Virus record (IMG/VR): IMGVR_UViG_3300048033_000146
Location: 1-56,655 of that record
Strand: one strand, 5' to 3'
DNA length: 56,655 nt
From: a virus
Made by a program: the position numbers and the translations under genes. Below are positions 38,620 through 47,502 of the stretch, piece after piece; position 1 is the first letter of the stretch, and each line of letters starts with the position of its first letter. The notes below the pieces were generated by a model. It had not been told where the DNA came from and ran no database searches. It saw nothing but the letters and a program-made list of their open reading frames with translations.

Positions 38620-41600
38620 TGGCTGATACAACATACTACACACAAGAGAGTATGAAAGATAAAAAGCTATCTGATCTTAAAGACAACGATGCCTTTTTGA
38701 ATGATGCTATTACCTTTCTGAAAAGTCGCCGTAAGGGTTACGATGATGAAAAGCTATCCAAGTATACGACAGAGGATGTTGTGTACGATGTGCTAGAACA
38801 CTTCCGTGTGATGAACACAAACGAAGTGACTATGGCAAAAGACTACTACTTTATGGATGACGATAACACGTCTGACAAAGAGAAGCAGTCATACGCACGT
38901 CTTATGTATGCCTTTGATAACGCCAAGGGTGAGGGTATTCTAGACGGTGGCTTTGCAGGTATTCGTGACTATGCAGAGGGTATAGCTACAGCACCTTCTA
39001 CTTATGTGTCAGCAGCAGCCGTACCTCTTACAGCAGGTACAGGTACAGCAGCCGTACAAGCTTCCAAATTAGCAACACAGCAAGCCCTAAAGCAGTTTGC
39101 TAAAAAGCAGATTGGTCGTGGTGTATTGACTGCCGCACTAGATGGCTCTGTAGCAGCAGGGTCACAGCTTGGTATTGAGATCAATAAAAAGAAAGCTGGT
39201 AAAGCTATTGATGAAGACTACGACATTAGTGGTACAAACATTGCTGCTGCTGGTGTTCTAGGTGGTGCCATCGGTGGTGCAGCTTACGCTATCCCTACAC
39301 GACAGCAATACAAAGGTGCAGAGCGTCTGGTTAACAGACTAGAAGAGGGTGCTACACAAAAGGCTGCACGTGAAGCAGAGGCTGTAGAGAGAGCCTCACA
39401 GTCGTTGAAGGAACAAGCTGCTACCCCAGAGGGTCGCAAGATGATTAAGTGGACACAGAACAAGCTTCTGGCTTCCATTGATCCTAAACTTGTAGAAGAG
39501 GGTAAAGCTGCCAAGGTAGACATTCTGAGTGAAGACTTACCAGATGGACTAATTGGTGGCCTAGACGCGGGTACGATGAAGCGTCTGAGTGCTGCTGCAG
39601 TAGACCTAGCAGAAGCCCTAGAGATCAAGCCTGAAAAAGGCCAACGTATTACAGAGTTTTTAGCACGTCAGGTGGAGACAGGTGATGATAACGTATTTGA
39701 TATTGTTCGTAAGCGTTATGGCCTTACTCGCCGCCAACTATCAGCAGTATATGCAGCAGAGGTATCAGAAGCTGCGCGTTTGTTGCAACAACAAGGATCG
39801 TGGCTGAATAATCGTGGTGCTAGAATTACTGGTCAAGAAGCTATCGACGCATCTAAAGACTTCTCTGATAAGCTGACCAAGCTGTATGACCAAGGTATGT
39901 CTACTGTGTCAGGCAAAGAAGCTGCAGAACTAGATGCTGCACGTCTGTCTATGACATCTGGTAGACGCGCTATCAAAGCTCTTAAAGGGCTAGAGGATGC
40001 TAGACGTGCATTCATGACATCACAGCCAGCTACAACCATGCGTAACAACATCTTTGGTGTCGCTATGACTGGCATTGATATGTTGGATCAGATTAACTTG
40101 TCTATCCTACAAGCTGCAGGTTTCGGTGGTGAGAAGAAGAACGCAGGTGCTACATTCAAGGGTGCTACGGATACACTAACTTATCTTACTAAAGATGCCT
40201 ACGTAGCTGATGCCCTTGTGACTATGCTTAAAGAGGATGCTCCAGATCTTGTGTCACGTGTGTTTATGGATGCTGCTACAGCAGAGGCAAGCTTGGTACG
40301 TAATACTGCACTAGCTAAAGCAGGTACAGCAGCCAACGCACTTAACACCATGTCTGACCACGTGTTTAAGAAAGCTGTGATTGCTTCTTACATTGACCGT
40401 AAGTTAGCACAAGAAGGTTCATCTTTGATGGATTACATGGCACAGGGGCGTATCGCTGATCTGCCTGATGACATGGTAAACGAAGCTCTTGATGAAGCTT
40501 TGGCATTCACATTCCAACGTAGGTTTGGTGGACCGGGTGCTAGTGATATTAACAAGGGTGTAGGCAAGATCGTTAGCGGCATTCACAAATATGGCCTTAC
40601 TACAATCGTACCATTTCCACGCTATATCGCTTCACAGGCCAAGTTCTTGAATGACTACACAGTGTTGAACCTGATGCGTAAGAAGGGTGATATTACTGCT
40701 GAAGAGTTTTCAAAGCAGATGACTGGTGCAGCTATGTTTGCTGGTGCAGCTTACATGCAGATGGACAACATTCAGAATGGACTAGAGTGGTACGAAGAGC
40801 GTATGACATCTGGTGAGACAACCAACGCACAAGCAGCTATGGGTCCAGCAGCATTCATTCACTTTGCAACTAACTGGACTATGCGTAAGGCTAATGGCCT
40901 ACCCACAAAAGAGTGGAACGAAGTACGTAAAGATGCACAAGCTATTTTGCTTGGTACAGAGTTCCGTCCTGGGGGTGGTGCTTTAGGTGACTTGGAGAAT
41001 GCTTTTGTAAATGGCACACCAGAGCAAGGATTGAAGGTTGTAGGTGATTACCTGAGTTCATTCACGTACCCTGCTGCAGTAGTCAAAGACTTCTATGGTC
41101 AGTTTGATGCACGTTCATCTTACATCCCACAGACACGTGATGCTACTGTATCTTTGTGGGACATGGGTGGTATGGACTTTAACAGCACATACTTGTTACA
41201 GCGTTTTGGTAAGTCACTACCAGACTTTAACCTAGATGAAATGACAGGTCGCCTACAGCAAGATACAGGTATTGAGATCAACACAGATGGTCTACAAGGC
41301 TTGTTAAAGTGGATGGGTGGTTCAGCACGTACACAGTTCCAACTTATGGAAGAGCGTAACCGTGACACAGGCTATGACGCTGTACGACACAACATCTTTG
41401 GTGATGGTCCTCTACGTCAGCTTGATCCATTCATGAAGCAGATCACAGGTTTTACCAAGAACGCACCAAAGAATGAGCTAGAGATGGAAATGTCAAAGCT
41501 TCAGCTAGATGCGTTCAAAGTATATAACGAATACAAAGAGAAGAACACAGCACTAGAGCTAATGACTCAACAGATGCTGCAGGGTAAGCTTGCTGATGAT

Positions 41601-42017
41601 GCTATCGCTTACATCAAGTCTGACTCTGTGTATGTGAATGCTGATATGGCTACAAAGCGTGACCTACTCAAGCAGCGTCTACAAGCCAACATTCGTGATA
41701 CACGTGCAGATGCCAGAACAATCCTGTCAGACTGGGCGCGTAAGAATGAAGATTATCGTGGTGACTTTAATGCGTATGTACGTGGCGAGTACAAAGCCCT
41801 ATCGCGTAATGAAAAAGAACAAGCTAAGAATGCTTGGGCATTACAGGCAAAGCGTTATGGTTTCTCTGGTAAGACTTATGCAGAGGCTATCAAAGAGATT
41901 GACGCTAGTGACTATGACGAAATGGAAAAGGACACTAGGGCTTCGATACTCACACTCTGGTTTATCCAAGGTGGTAAGACTAGAACGAAAGCCATTAAAG
42001 AGTCAGCAACAAGATAA
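38619..42017 (+). CDS. Very large internal virion protein, 1132 aa
   Basis: The product is largely helical. An N-terminal acidic part is followed by a Gly/Ala-rich membrane-active stretch (about residues 110-235: PLTAGTGTAAVQASKLATQQ, then NIAAAGVLGGAIGGAAYAIP). It ends in a very charged helix (KTRTKAIKESATR). The size, position at the end of the structural arm and amphipathic regions match the gp16-like ejection proteins of short-tailed phages. I see no transglycosylase motif; the wall-cutting activity is probably in the gene at 34572. Confidence 0.8.
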   Translation: MADTTYYTQESMKDKKLSDLKDNDAFLNDAITFLKSRRKGYDDEKLSKYTTEDVVYDVLEHFRVMNTNEVTMAKDYYFMDDDNTSDKEKQSYARLMYAFDNAKGEGILDGGFAGIRDYAEGIATAPSTYVSAAAVPLTAGTGTAAVQASKLATQQALKQFAKKQIGRGVLTAALDGSVAAGSQLGIEINKKKAGKAIDEDYDISGTNIAAAGVLGGAIGGAAYAIPTRQQYKGAERLVNRLEEGATQKAAREAEAVERASQSLKEQAATPEGRKMIKWTQNKLLASIDPKLVEEGKAAKVDILSEDLPDGLIGGLDAGTMKRLSAAAVDLAEALEIKPEKGQRITEFLARQVETGDDNVFDIVRKRYGLTRRQLSAVYAAEVSEAARLLQQQGSWLNNRGARITGQEAIDASKDFSDKLTKLYDQGMSTVSGKEAAELDAARLSMTSGRRAIKALKGLEDARRAFMTSQPATTMRNNIFGVAMTGIDMLDQINLSILQAAGFGGEKKNAGATFKGATDTLTYLTKDAYVADALVTMLKEDAPDLVSRVFMDAATAEASLVRNTALAKAGTAANALNTMSDHVFKKAVIASYIDRKLAQEGSSLMDYMAQGRIADLPDDMVNEALDEALAFTFQRRFGGPGASDINKGVGKIVSGIHKYGLTTIVPFPRYIASQAKFLNDYTVLNLMRKKGDITAEEFSKQMTGAAMFAGAAYMQMDNIQNGLEWYEERMTSGETTNAQAAMGPAAFIHFATNWTMRKANGLPTKEWNEVRKDAQAILLGTEFRPGGGALGDLENAFVNGTPEQGLKVVGDYLSSFTYPAAVVKDFYGQFDARSSYIPQTRDATVSLWDMGGMDFNSTYLLQRFGKSLPDFNLDEMTGRLQQDTGIEINTDGLQGLLKWMGGSARTQFQLMEERNRDTGYDAVRHNIFGDGPLRQLDPFMKQITGFTKNAPKNELEMEMSKLQLDAFKVYNEYKEKNTALELMTQQMLQGKLADDAIAYIKSDSVYVNADMATKRDLLKQRLQANIRDTRADARTILSDWARKNEDYRGDFNAYVRGEYKALSRNEKEQAKNAWALQAKRYGFSGKTYAEAIKEIDASDYDEMEKDTRASILTLWFIQGGKTRTKAIKESATR

Positions 42018-42022
42018 AGAAA

Positions 42023-42050
42023 GGGGGCCAAGCGGCCCCTCTTTTATTTT
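42023..42050. terminator. Bidirectional rho-independent terminator between the converging arms
   Basis: GGGGCC (42024-42029) and GGCCCC (42034-42039) form a perfect GC stem with loop AAGC, followed by TCTTTTATTTT on the plus strand. Read in reverse, the same stem is followed by CCCTTTCTTTAT. It therefore serves both the rightward structural operon (stop at 42017) and the leftward operon (stop at 42044). Confidence 0.9.
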
Positions 42051-42247
42051 ATACCATGATCACTGGCTGCTAGTCTAGCCCACATCATGGCTTCGATCAG
42101 GCGTTCCCTAGCATTCTCCCTCTGTTCACACTCATATAGATTATCATATATGTAATCATCTAAGTTCCGTACAGCTTCACGTAGTCCATCGTTAAACTGC
42201 TTAGTTTTGGCTTCGATAAAGTCGTGTGCTTCGAGTTCGATTTTCAT
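42044..42247 (-). CDS. Hypothetical protein, 67 aa, last leftward gene
   Basis: The ATG overlaps the upstream stop as ATGA. The product is helical and charged (FNDGLREAVRNLDDYIYDNL, ECEQRENARERLIEAMMWAR). No family is recognised. It is the last gene before the convergent terminator. Confidence 0.75.
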   Translation of the reverse strand: MKIELEAHDFIEAKTKQFNDGLREAVRNLDDYIYDNLYECEQRENARERLIEAMMWARLAASDHGIK

Positions 42248-42423
42248 GCCATTGCTATGATCTTGTCGATTGCTGCATGTAGCTCTTGTGGACTCATAAC
42301 AACACGTTTGTTGCTTGCATAGTCACCATCTTTATCATAGCCACTAAACTCAACCACAAAACCGTTATCTGCAATCTCTACTCGAAAGTCGGTTACTTCT
42401 TTGGTTACTTCTTTGTTTGGCAT
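42244..42423 (-). CDS. Hypothetical protein, 59 aa
   Basis: A reverse-strand ORF runs from ATG 42423 to TGA 42244-42246. The product begins MPNKEVTKEVTDFRVEIADN, then has GFVVEFSGYDKDGDYASNKR and a helical tail (MSPQELHAAIDKIIAMA). The beta-beta-helix pattern is typical of small folded phage proteins. It directly follows phoH and overlaps the next gene by ATGA. The family is not recognised. Confidence 0.7.
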   Translation of the reverse strand: MPNKEVTKEVTDFRVEIADNGFVVEFSGYDKDGDYASNKRVVMSPQELHAAIDKIIAMA

Positions 42424-42424
42424 A

Positions 42425-43135
42425 TCAAAGTCCTTCTGCCATAAATACTTTTACCCACTCAGCACAGATGTCACTACGTACAATGTCATCTACACCAAAC
42501 TCTACAACAGGGACAGGCAGCATGTGTTTCTTTGCTAGGTGTATGGCTTTAGATAAACCGTCACCTTCTTTTAGATCAGACTGCTGCGCGTCACCGTTAA
42601 GTACAATTTTACTTCCTTCACCAACGCGAGTCAACAACATCTTTAACTCATGAATAGTTATGTTCTGGGTCTCGTCTACGATGATGAAAGCATTGTCAAA
42701 GCTACGCCCACGCATAAGCGCAAGCGGAGCCATTTCTATGTTGCCATTCTTGATAGCGGTATCAACTGTACCTTTACCAAGATGCTTCTGTAGTACGTCA
42801 AGTACAGGTAACGCCCAAGGGTATGTCTTTTCCTCAAGCGATCCAGGTAAGAAACCAATGTCTTTACCAACAGCCACGTGTGGACGTGTGATAACAATAC
42901 GATCAACTTCTTTGAGTGTGTACAAGTCAGCCGCATAGGTAGCTGTGACATAAGTTTTACCTGTACCTGCTGGACCTAGAATGAATACCTGATTGCTAGA
43001 CTTTAAGCTATCAAGCAACTCTTTCTGTTTGTTATTTACAGGTACAAGACCAGAAACCTCTTTGGCTGCTGCGTTCTTGTAGTTAGTCTTCCGTCTAGTT
43101 CTAGTTTGTTTCTTTGGGAAGTCTGTTACACTCAT
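42425..43135 (-). CDS. phoH: PhoH-like ATPase
   Basis: The 236-residue product has Walker A GPAGTGKT at residues 54-61, an IVITRPHVAVGKDIGFLPG motif and Walker B IIVDETQN at 151-158. A sensor-type KIVLNGDAQQSDL follows. This is a full PhoH ATPase domain. PhoH is very common in marine phages; in bacteria it is linked to phosphate stress and RNA metabolism, but its phage role is unsettled. AAAGGA precedes the start. The first 30 residues are a basic extension. Confidence 0.93.
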   Translation of the reverse strand: MSVTDFPKKQTRTRRKTNYKNAAAKEVSGLVPVNNKQKELLDSLKSSNQVFILGPAGTGKTYVTATYAADLYTLKEVDRIVITRPHVAVGKDIGFLPGSLEEKTYPWALPVLDVLQKHLGKGTVDTAIKNGNIEMAPLALMRGRSFDNAFIIVDETQNITIHELKMLLTRVGEGSKIVLNGDAQQSDLKEGDGLSKAIHLAKKHMLPVPVVEFGVDDIVRSDICAEWVKVFMAEGL

Positions 43136-43323
43136 TATGTTCCTTTCGGTACTTCAGAACAGTACGCTACTACGTAAGCTTCGGGGTTGGGGCGAGTAGC
43201 CATATGACTGTAGTACGTAGCCTCTGAATCTTTCTGACACTGCTTTAAGTCACGGTAGGGGAAACCTTCAGCATACGAGAACATACCTGCACCATCAATC
43301 AGCACGACTACTAGAACCCACAT
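43135..43323 (-). CDS. Small secreted or membrane protein, 62 aa
   Basis: The product opens with a hydrophobic stretch (MWVLVVVLIDGAGMFSYAEG) that could be a signal or anchor. A domain with two Cys residues follows (about 29 and 55: LKQCQKDSEATYYS, AYCSEVPKG). The start overlaps the upstream stop (TAATG). It may be exported, with a disulfide. The function is unknown. Confidence 0.7.
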   Translation of the reverse strand: MWVLVVVLIDGAGMFSYAEGFPYRDLKQCQKDSEATYYSHMATRPNPEAYVVAYCSEVPKGT

Positions 43324-43460
43324 TAGTTTAGCTTCTCTTCGATGTATTCAACGCCTTGATTAACCTTTGGTTCAGCATAGTCATACACTTTAGTACCAAC
43401 ATCATTAGCAAAGTTTAGACCTACAATAATGAAAGCTGTTGTAATAATAAATTCGATCAT
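43323..43460 (-). CDS. Small single-pass membrane protein, 45 aa
   Basis: A reverse-strand ORF runs from ATG 43460 to TAA 43323-43325 with GGAG 8 bases upstream. The product has an N-terminal hydrophobic helix (MIEFIITTAFIIVGLNF) and a charged amphipathic tail (KVYDYAEPKVNQGVEYIEEK). It is coupled to the next gene by TAATG. The role is unknown. Confidence 0.7.
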   Translation of the reverse strand: MIEFIITTAFIIVGLNFANDVGTKVYDYAEPKVNQGVEYIEEKLN

Positions 43461-43681
43461 GTTAGATACTCCTTTAGATCGGTATAGCCGCCGATATGAG
43501 TTCCTTTATCGTTAAACACCTGCGGCACGGTAGTTATACTGGAACGCTTCAATAAAGACAACAACCATTTGCTGCTGTCCGACTGAATATTATATTCTAC
43601 GTATTGAATACCTTTACCCTTCATTAGGGTTTTGGCATCATCGCAGAAATTACATTGATCACGTGTGATTATCACGTACAT
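43457..43681 (-). CDS. grx: Glutaredoxin
   Basis: The 74-residue product has the active site C10-N-F-C13, a cis-Pro region (ITTVPQVFND) and the glutathione-site GGYTDLKEYL. This is a complete minimal glutaredoxin. Its position three genes from the class II ribonucleotide reductase suggests it supplies electrons to that enzyme. GGAG precedes the ATG. It overlaps the DUF1289 gene by 23 bases. Confidence 0.92.
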   Translation of the reverse strand: MYVIITRDQCNFCDDAKTLMKGKGIQYVEYNIQSDSSKWLLSLLKRSSITTVPQVFNDKGTHIGGYTDLKEYLT

Positions 43682-43856
43682 CTTTTCTCCATTTTAACTC
43701 ATCTAAGAGTTTTCTCTGTTCGTAATCAGACATGATAATCCAATCACGTATTTCATCTATAGTTCTGTTACACCCCACGCACTCACCGTTTTCTATTCGG
43801 CATATGAGTACGCAGGGTGACTGTTGGCTACCTACACTAGGTCTACGATTTCGCAT
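43659..43856 (-). CDS. DUF1289 protein
   Basis: The 65-residue product has four Cys residues (C15, C19, C26, C29) in SPCVLICRIENGECVGCNRT, followed by IDEIRDWIIMSDYEQRK. This is the DUF1289 pattern, small proteins common in proteobacteria and thought to bind a metal or Fe-S cluster. It lies between the ribonucleotide reductase and glutaredoxin genes and overlaps both, so a redox-linked role is plausible but unproven. Confidence 0.88.
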   Translation of the reverse strand: MRNRRPSVGSQQSPCVLICRIENGECVGCNRTIDEIRDWIIMSDYEQRKLLDELKWRKDVRDNHT

Positions 43857-45730
43857 GAGTCACCAGAGCAAGCCATTGTCTGCATAGACACAGTGTTATC
43901 CTCTTGTTCATACTCTGATAGCTTAGTCCAGTCAATAGACTTTGGCATCAGTTTAAGTAGACGCTGATACTCACCTTTGTCGCAGTCCTGATACGGTGCT
44001 TGCTGATACGTATGATCAGAGTGAGGCAAGAACGATACACCAGACATTTCATCAAAGTGTTTGTACACGAATGCACCCACGTCTAGCCATTCAGATTCGC
44101 GTACTGAGATAGTCACCGATGGTTTATGCTCACACCAATGACGCTGATACGTTAGCCATGTCTCTAGTTGTTCGATAGCAGTCATATCATTACGTGTCAC
44201 AGCACCTGCAGGTGACTTCTGAGGGAAGCTGAATACCGTAGTAGTATCACCCTTAAAAACACAAGGCTCTGATGGGATACCTTGATCCTTCATAAACTGT
44301 GTTAGTGGGTCTTTGTTATCGCCACGGACAGTACGAATATAGTAGGGGCTATGACGAGCATGAATCCCAGAAGCAGAATCAACCAACTGTGAGACAGTAC
44401 CTGACGGTTTAACGCACGTGATAGCAGCAGAGGCAGGGATGCCAAGGCGTTCAGACCACTCAGCGTTAGTAGTAACAGCAATGGATCGTAGATGCTCAAG
44501 TGTCTTCTCCAGTCCTTTGTTCTTGGCAGTCATAAGAGGGTTATCCATGATGCCTGTCAATGACACACCAAGTAGACGTTCTTCTTCTGTGTTCTTCTGC
44601 CATACTTTACGTAGGTATGGAAACTTAGTGAAGCTAGACTGGATCGTACCCAGAATTGTAGCCAACTTAACCTTACGCTCCAAGTCTTCAATACTATCTG
44701 TAGCCCGGACAACGCACTCCGTTAAGTTGCAAAACTGGTAGGGGCGCAAAATTATTTCAGAACATGGATTGGTCCCAAACTCATAGTTGCTATCACGTCT
44801 GCCAAACTTCTCAGCTTGCTTCTTAGATGCTTGACGATTGAACACACCGCGCTCACCAGACTTAGACTCTACAAGAGCAGTCCACTCACGCATGAATGTC
44901 TCTACGTCAGGCTTCTCGGTATAGCTTACAGAGTTATTAGCCAAGGCACGATGCGCTGCTGTTTCCCACCATTGACCAGACTTAGCGTGACGCATACGGT
45001 CATCTGATAAGTTAGACAAAGAGATCATAGCACTACGGCGTACTCCACCGACTACAACAATCTGTCCTATAAAGCACATCAGGTCATGACATTCTAGTGA
45101 TGATAGCTTGCGGCCCTGTGCGCCTTTGAATGTATTCACAGCAAAGTTGAATAGCTCTACTAGTGGTGCAGGACCAGAGGCACGTCCACCAAACGTCTTT
45201 AGTCGCGCACCTGCAGGGCGTACTTTAGATACATCCCATTTAGGAATTTCACCAGCCCAGAGGAGTGCCAAAACTTGACGGAAAGCTTTCGCCCAACCTT
45301 CCTTACTGTCCTTCACGACGATTGTGGTATCACTCTCGAAAAGCTCTGGGACATCTGGCAGCTTGCTGATGAATTGACGCTCGACACTGAACCCGACACC
45401 AGTACCACACAAGAGGATGAACATAGCCTCATCAAAGCTCTTGGGATCATCGACAGGTAGATAGCTACAGTTATAACCTGCTGTGTTATCACGCTCTAAC
45501 GCAGGTCCGGAAGTCATCATAGCTCTCATAGATGGCATGATCTCTAGGCTCAAAATAGCATCACGAATTTGATTGATGTATGTGTCATCACCTGCTGCTG
45601 TACGCACAACGTTATCCATATAACGCTCTACTGTTTCGTCCCAATTCTCACGCCCTTTACCATCAAAGTATTTGGCATAGCGTGACTTGTGAATGAATGA
45701 TTGGTAGTCTGTTGGTAGTAAGTTGTTCAT
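43832..45730 (-). CDS. nrdJ: Class II (B12-dependent) ribonucleotide reductase
   Basis: The 632-residue product converts ribonucleotides to deoxyribonucleotides with adenosylcobalamin. It has AGYNCSYL with the N-terminal redox Cys, the active-site phrase NPCSEIIL followed by FCNLTE, and the KPSGTVSQL motif. The C-terminal pair is C-x4-C (ACSGDSCEI). This set matches monomeric NrdJ enzymes. Length is slightly short for the family. It is ATGA-coupled to mazG upstream. It makes the phage dependent on host vitamin B12 supply. Confidence 0.93.
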   Translation of the reverse strand: MNNLLPTDYQSFIHKSRYAKYFDGKGRENWDETVERYMDNVVRTAAGDDTYINQIRDAILSLEIMPSMRAMMTSGPALERDNTAGYNCSYLPVDDPKSFDEAMFILLCGTGVGFSVERQFISKLPDVPELFESDTTIVVKDSKEGWAKAFRQVLALLWAGEIPKWDVSKVRPAGARLKTFGGRASGPAPLVELFNFAVNTFKGAQGRKLSSLECHDLMCFIGQIVVVGGVRRSAMISLSNLSDDRMRHAKSGQWWETAAHRALANNSVSYTEKPDVETFMREWTALVESKSGERGVFNRQASKKQAEKFGRRDSNYEFGTNPCSEIILRPYQFCNLTECVVRATDSIEDLERKVKLATILGTIQSSFTKFPYLRKVWQKNTEEERLLGVSLTGIMDNPLMTAKNKGLEKTLEHLRSIAVTTNAEWSERLGIPASAAITCVKPSGTVSQLVDSASGIHARHSPYYIRTVRGDNKDPLTQFMKDQGIPSEPCVFKGDTTTVFSFPQKSPAGAVTRNDMTAIEQLETWLTYQRHWCEHKPSVTISVRESEWLDVGAFVYKHFDEMSGVSFLPHSDHTYQQAPYQDCDKGEYQRLLKLMPKSIDWTKLSEYEQEDNTVSMQTMACSGDSCEIVDLV

Positions 45731-46107
45731 CGGTTATCACCACTCCCACGTAGTTTGTTTCGTTTCTGTCTATCGTCTAGTTTCTGGATGTTAAGCTCTA
45801 GGATTTCCTGTAGCCCACGCCCATAGATGTTACCTAGTGCAGTAGCATAGAATACCACATCACCAAGCTCCTTCATAATTTCCTCATTAGTAAAGCGGCT
45901 GCTGTCACGAACAAGCTTCTTCATCTTCTCCGCTACTTCACCTGCCTCACCAACAAGGCCAAGAGTATTCTCATACAAACGATCTTGTCCCTCTGTTAGA
46001 ATTTTATTCTCTACCCAACCAGAGTAAAAGTCTGCCCAGTTAATAGGGTCAGCATCTGGGAACATATCGTAGTACCCCATAGTCTTTAAGTCTTCATTAC
46101 TTATCAT
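45727..46107 (-). CDS. mazG: MazG-like nucleotide pyrophosphohydrolase
   Basis: The 126-residue product has the MazG metal-binding pattern E57-x2-E60 and E80-x2-D83 (EAGEVAEKMKK and KELGDVVFY). It would hydrolyse non-canonical or alarmone nucleotides to monophosphates. Phage MazG proteins are common in marine phages and are thought to shape nucleotide pools. It is ATGA-coupled to both its upstream 54-residue gene and nrdJ. Confidence 0.9.
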   Translation of the reverse strand: MISNEDLKTMGYYDMFPDADPINWADFYSGWVENKILTEGQDRLYENTLGLVGEAGEVAEKMKKLVRDSSRFTNEEIMKELGDVVFYATALGNIYGRGLQEILELNIQKLDDRQKRNKLRGSGDNR

Positions 46108-46268
46108 CGTTCTTTCACCACTAAGTTTTCTATTTTTATATCATCAACATCATACATAACATCCTTCAAAAGATCGTGTACATCTTCTTCGTGATTGTCT
46201 TCATATGATGATAAGATATTGTTATCTTCATCTATCTGAATAAGAAACGTTACGCTAAACTTTCTCAT
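46104..46268 (-). CDS. Small acidic protein, 54 aa
   Basis: A reverse-strand ORF runs from ATG 46268 to TGA 46104-46106. The product begins MRKFSVTFLIQIDEDNNILS and continues with an acidic helix (YEDNHEEDVHDLLKDVMYDV), ending KIENLVVKER. Its ends overlap both neighbours by 4 bases. It resembles small beta-alpha-beta phage proteins with an 'i.v.....I...' ending. The function is unknown. Confidence 0.75.
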   Translation of the reverse strand: MRKFSVTFLIQIDEDNNILSSYEDNHEEDVHDLLKDVMYDVDDIKIENLVVKER

Positions 46269-46486
46269 TTATGCTTCTCTTTATAAACTTCAATTAGTTT
46301 GTTCAAGTACCATTGTGCCTTTTGCAAATCCTCTAGGCCATTCTTGTAACGGTAACGCCAGATGTACTTCATGATGTTACCTTGTAGATACCCTTCTGCT
46401 TGCTCATTAGTAGCAGCCATGATTGCTTCAATAGCTTCAATGCCACCAACATTATAGTGTACAGGTTTATTTACTGGATCACTCAT
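46265..46486 (-). CDS. DUF3310 protein (T7 gp1.7-like)
   Basis: The 73-residue product reads DPVNKPVHYNVGGIEAIEAI, then GYLQGNIMKYIWRYRYKNGL and LEDLQKAQWYLNKLI. This is the complete DUF3310 motif (P.HY..gGie.id....f..GNv.KYi.R...K.g..DL.KA..Yl). The family includes T7 gp1.7, a nucleotide kinase-related protein. It fits the surrounding nucleotide-metabolism genes. Confidence 0.9.
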   Translation of the reverse strand: MSDPVNKPVHYNVGGIEAIEAIMAATNEQAEGYLQGNIMKYIWRYRYKNGLEDLQKAQWYLNKLIEVYKEKHK

Positions 46487-46845
46487 GCACTTCCCTCAGT
46501 CTTTGTCCAAGCATTTAACGTAATGATGTTACCGTCTGTTTTGTAACCCTGTTCTTCTTCTTCGTGCTCTTTAAGAGCTTCAGCATATTGGTCAGGATAT
46601 AGCTCTTTTACCATATCGTGTTTATACTCGTCAATATAATCCATGATGTCTATATTATCTTGTACAAACGCTAGTGCTGCTGCCATAGTCAAAGCTGCAT
46701 CTACTGCTGCTTGACCTGATACACCTGTGACATCAGTACCAAAAGTAATACCAGTACGTAACTCCATAGTCCATTCACCATCTTCATCAAGTACAGGCTT
46801 AACTAGGACTGCTACTTCATCACTACCTAACTCATAACCCATCAT
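46483..46845 (-). CDS. Hypothetical acidic protein, 120 aa
   Basis: The start at MMGYELGSDEVAVLV is supported by GGAG just upstream and by overlap with the endonuclease I stop; a spurious upstream frame reaches 46956. The product is acidic with a beta N-terminal half (VLVKPVLDEDGEWTMELRTG), a helical centre (AALTMAAALAFVQDNIDIMD) and a Glu-rich tail. The family is unknown, though similar proteins lie in the same spot in related marine phages. Confidence 0.75.
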   Translation of the reverse strand: MMGYELGSDEVAVLVKPVLDEDGEWTMELRTGITFGTDVTGVSGQAAVDAALTMAAALAFVQDNIDIMDYIDEYKHDMVKELYPDQYAEALKEHEEEEQGYKTDGNIITLNAWTKTEGSA

Positions 46846-47273
46846 ACTCTCCGATCTACTTTTACACGTTGCTCTTTCATACGACTGCCTTTTTCTTTTA
46901 GCCATTCTTCTGGTATTACACGATGCGCCCATTTGAAACCCTTTTGTTCGCACCAATCGCAGTAACGTGATTTAGCACCTTTGTAGAGCTTTGCGTTTGC
47001 ATTACTGAATACGAAACGAATATCTAATGTAGGGTGCTGACGCTGTACTTCAACATGTTTGCGTCTATCTGCTGCACTAAATATACCTTTCGTTTCGATT
47101 ATGATACCGTTGTCTAGCTCAAAGTCTGGTGTGTAGGTTCGATACTTGAGGTCTTCCCACTCGATTTTAAGCTTCTCATACTGGACTTTCTTTTGTCGAG
47201 ACTTGAGGAAAGCAGCGGCCTCTTCTTCAAGGCCACTACGATAAGTTTTACTTAGATGTCTACGCTTAGACAC
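46842..47273 (-). CDS. T7 endonuclease I-like Holliday junction resolvase
   Basis: The 143-residue product (start MVSKRRHLSK) has SGLEEE with Glu17, YTPDFEL with Asp51 and IIETKG with Glu61 and Lys63, spaced as the four catalytic residues of T7 gp3. RFVFSNANAKLYKGAKSRYC and WCEQKGFKWA follow the family. It resolves branched DNA made during replication and recombination and prepares DNA for packaging. The longer frame from 47330 is not needed. Confidence 0.92.
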   Translation of the reverse strand: MSKRRHLSKTYRSGLEEEAAAFLKSRQKKVQYEKLKIEWEDLKYRTYTPDFELDNGIIIETKGIFSAADRRKHVEVQRQHPTLDIRFVFSNANAKLYKGAKSRYCDWCEQKGFKWAHRVIPEEWLKEKGSRMKEQRVKVDRRV

Positions 47274-47502
47274 CATCAGACTCTTGATCTGGTAAAGTAT
47301 TGATCTGATCTTCTGCAGGTGTTTCAGCAATCTGAATAATCATACCACCTAGTTGATTGCAACGCGCGTCAAGAACTTGCATCAAGTAATTCATACGCCC
47401 CATCTCTTCACGGGCTAAGTTAATTTCCTGATACATTTTCATCTGATCTTCGTTGAAGTCATCTGTATAGTAGTCTTTTTCATTAATTGTTAGTTTAGGC
47501 AT
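47266..47502 (-). CDS. DUF6447-type small protein
   Basis: The start MPKLTINEKDYYTDDFNEDQ has GGAG 7 bases upstream. The 78-residue product continues with a helix (MKMYQEINLAREEMGRMNYL) and a second helix with one Cys. The 'PkLtIn.keYytddfneeq' opening is characteristic of a phage family of unknown function (DUF6447). It overlaps the resolvase gene by 8 bases. Confidence 0.8.
   Translation of the reverse strand: MPKLTINEKDYYTDDFNEDQMKMYQEINLAREEMGRMNYLMQVLDARCNQLGGMIIQIAETPAEDQINTLPDQESDGV

Noticed and set aside
42736-42951. 71-residue reverse-strand ORF inside phoH
   Set aside because: It overlaps the Walker-containing PhoH frame and has no start signal.
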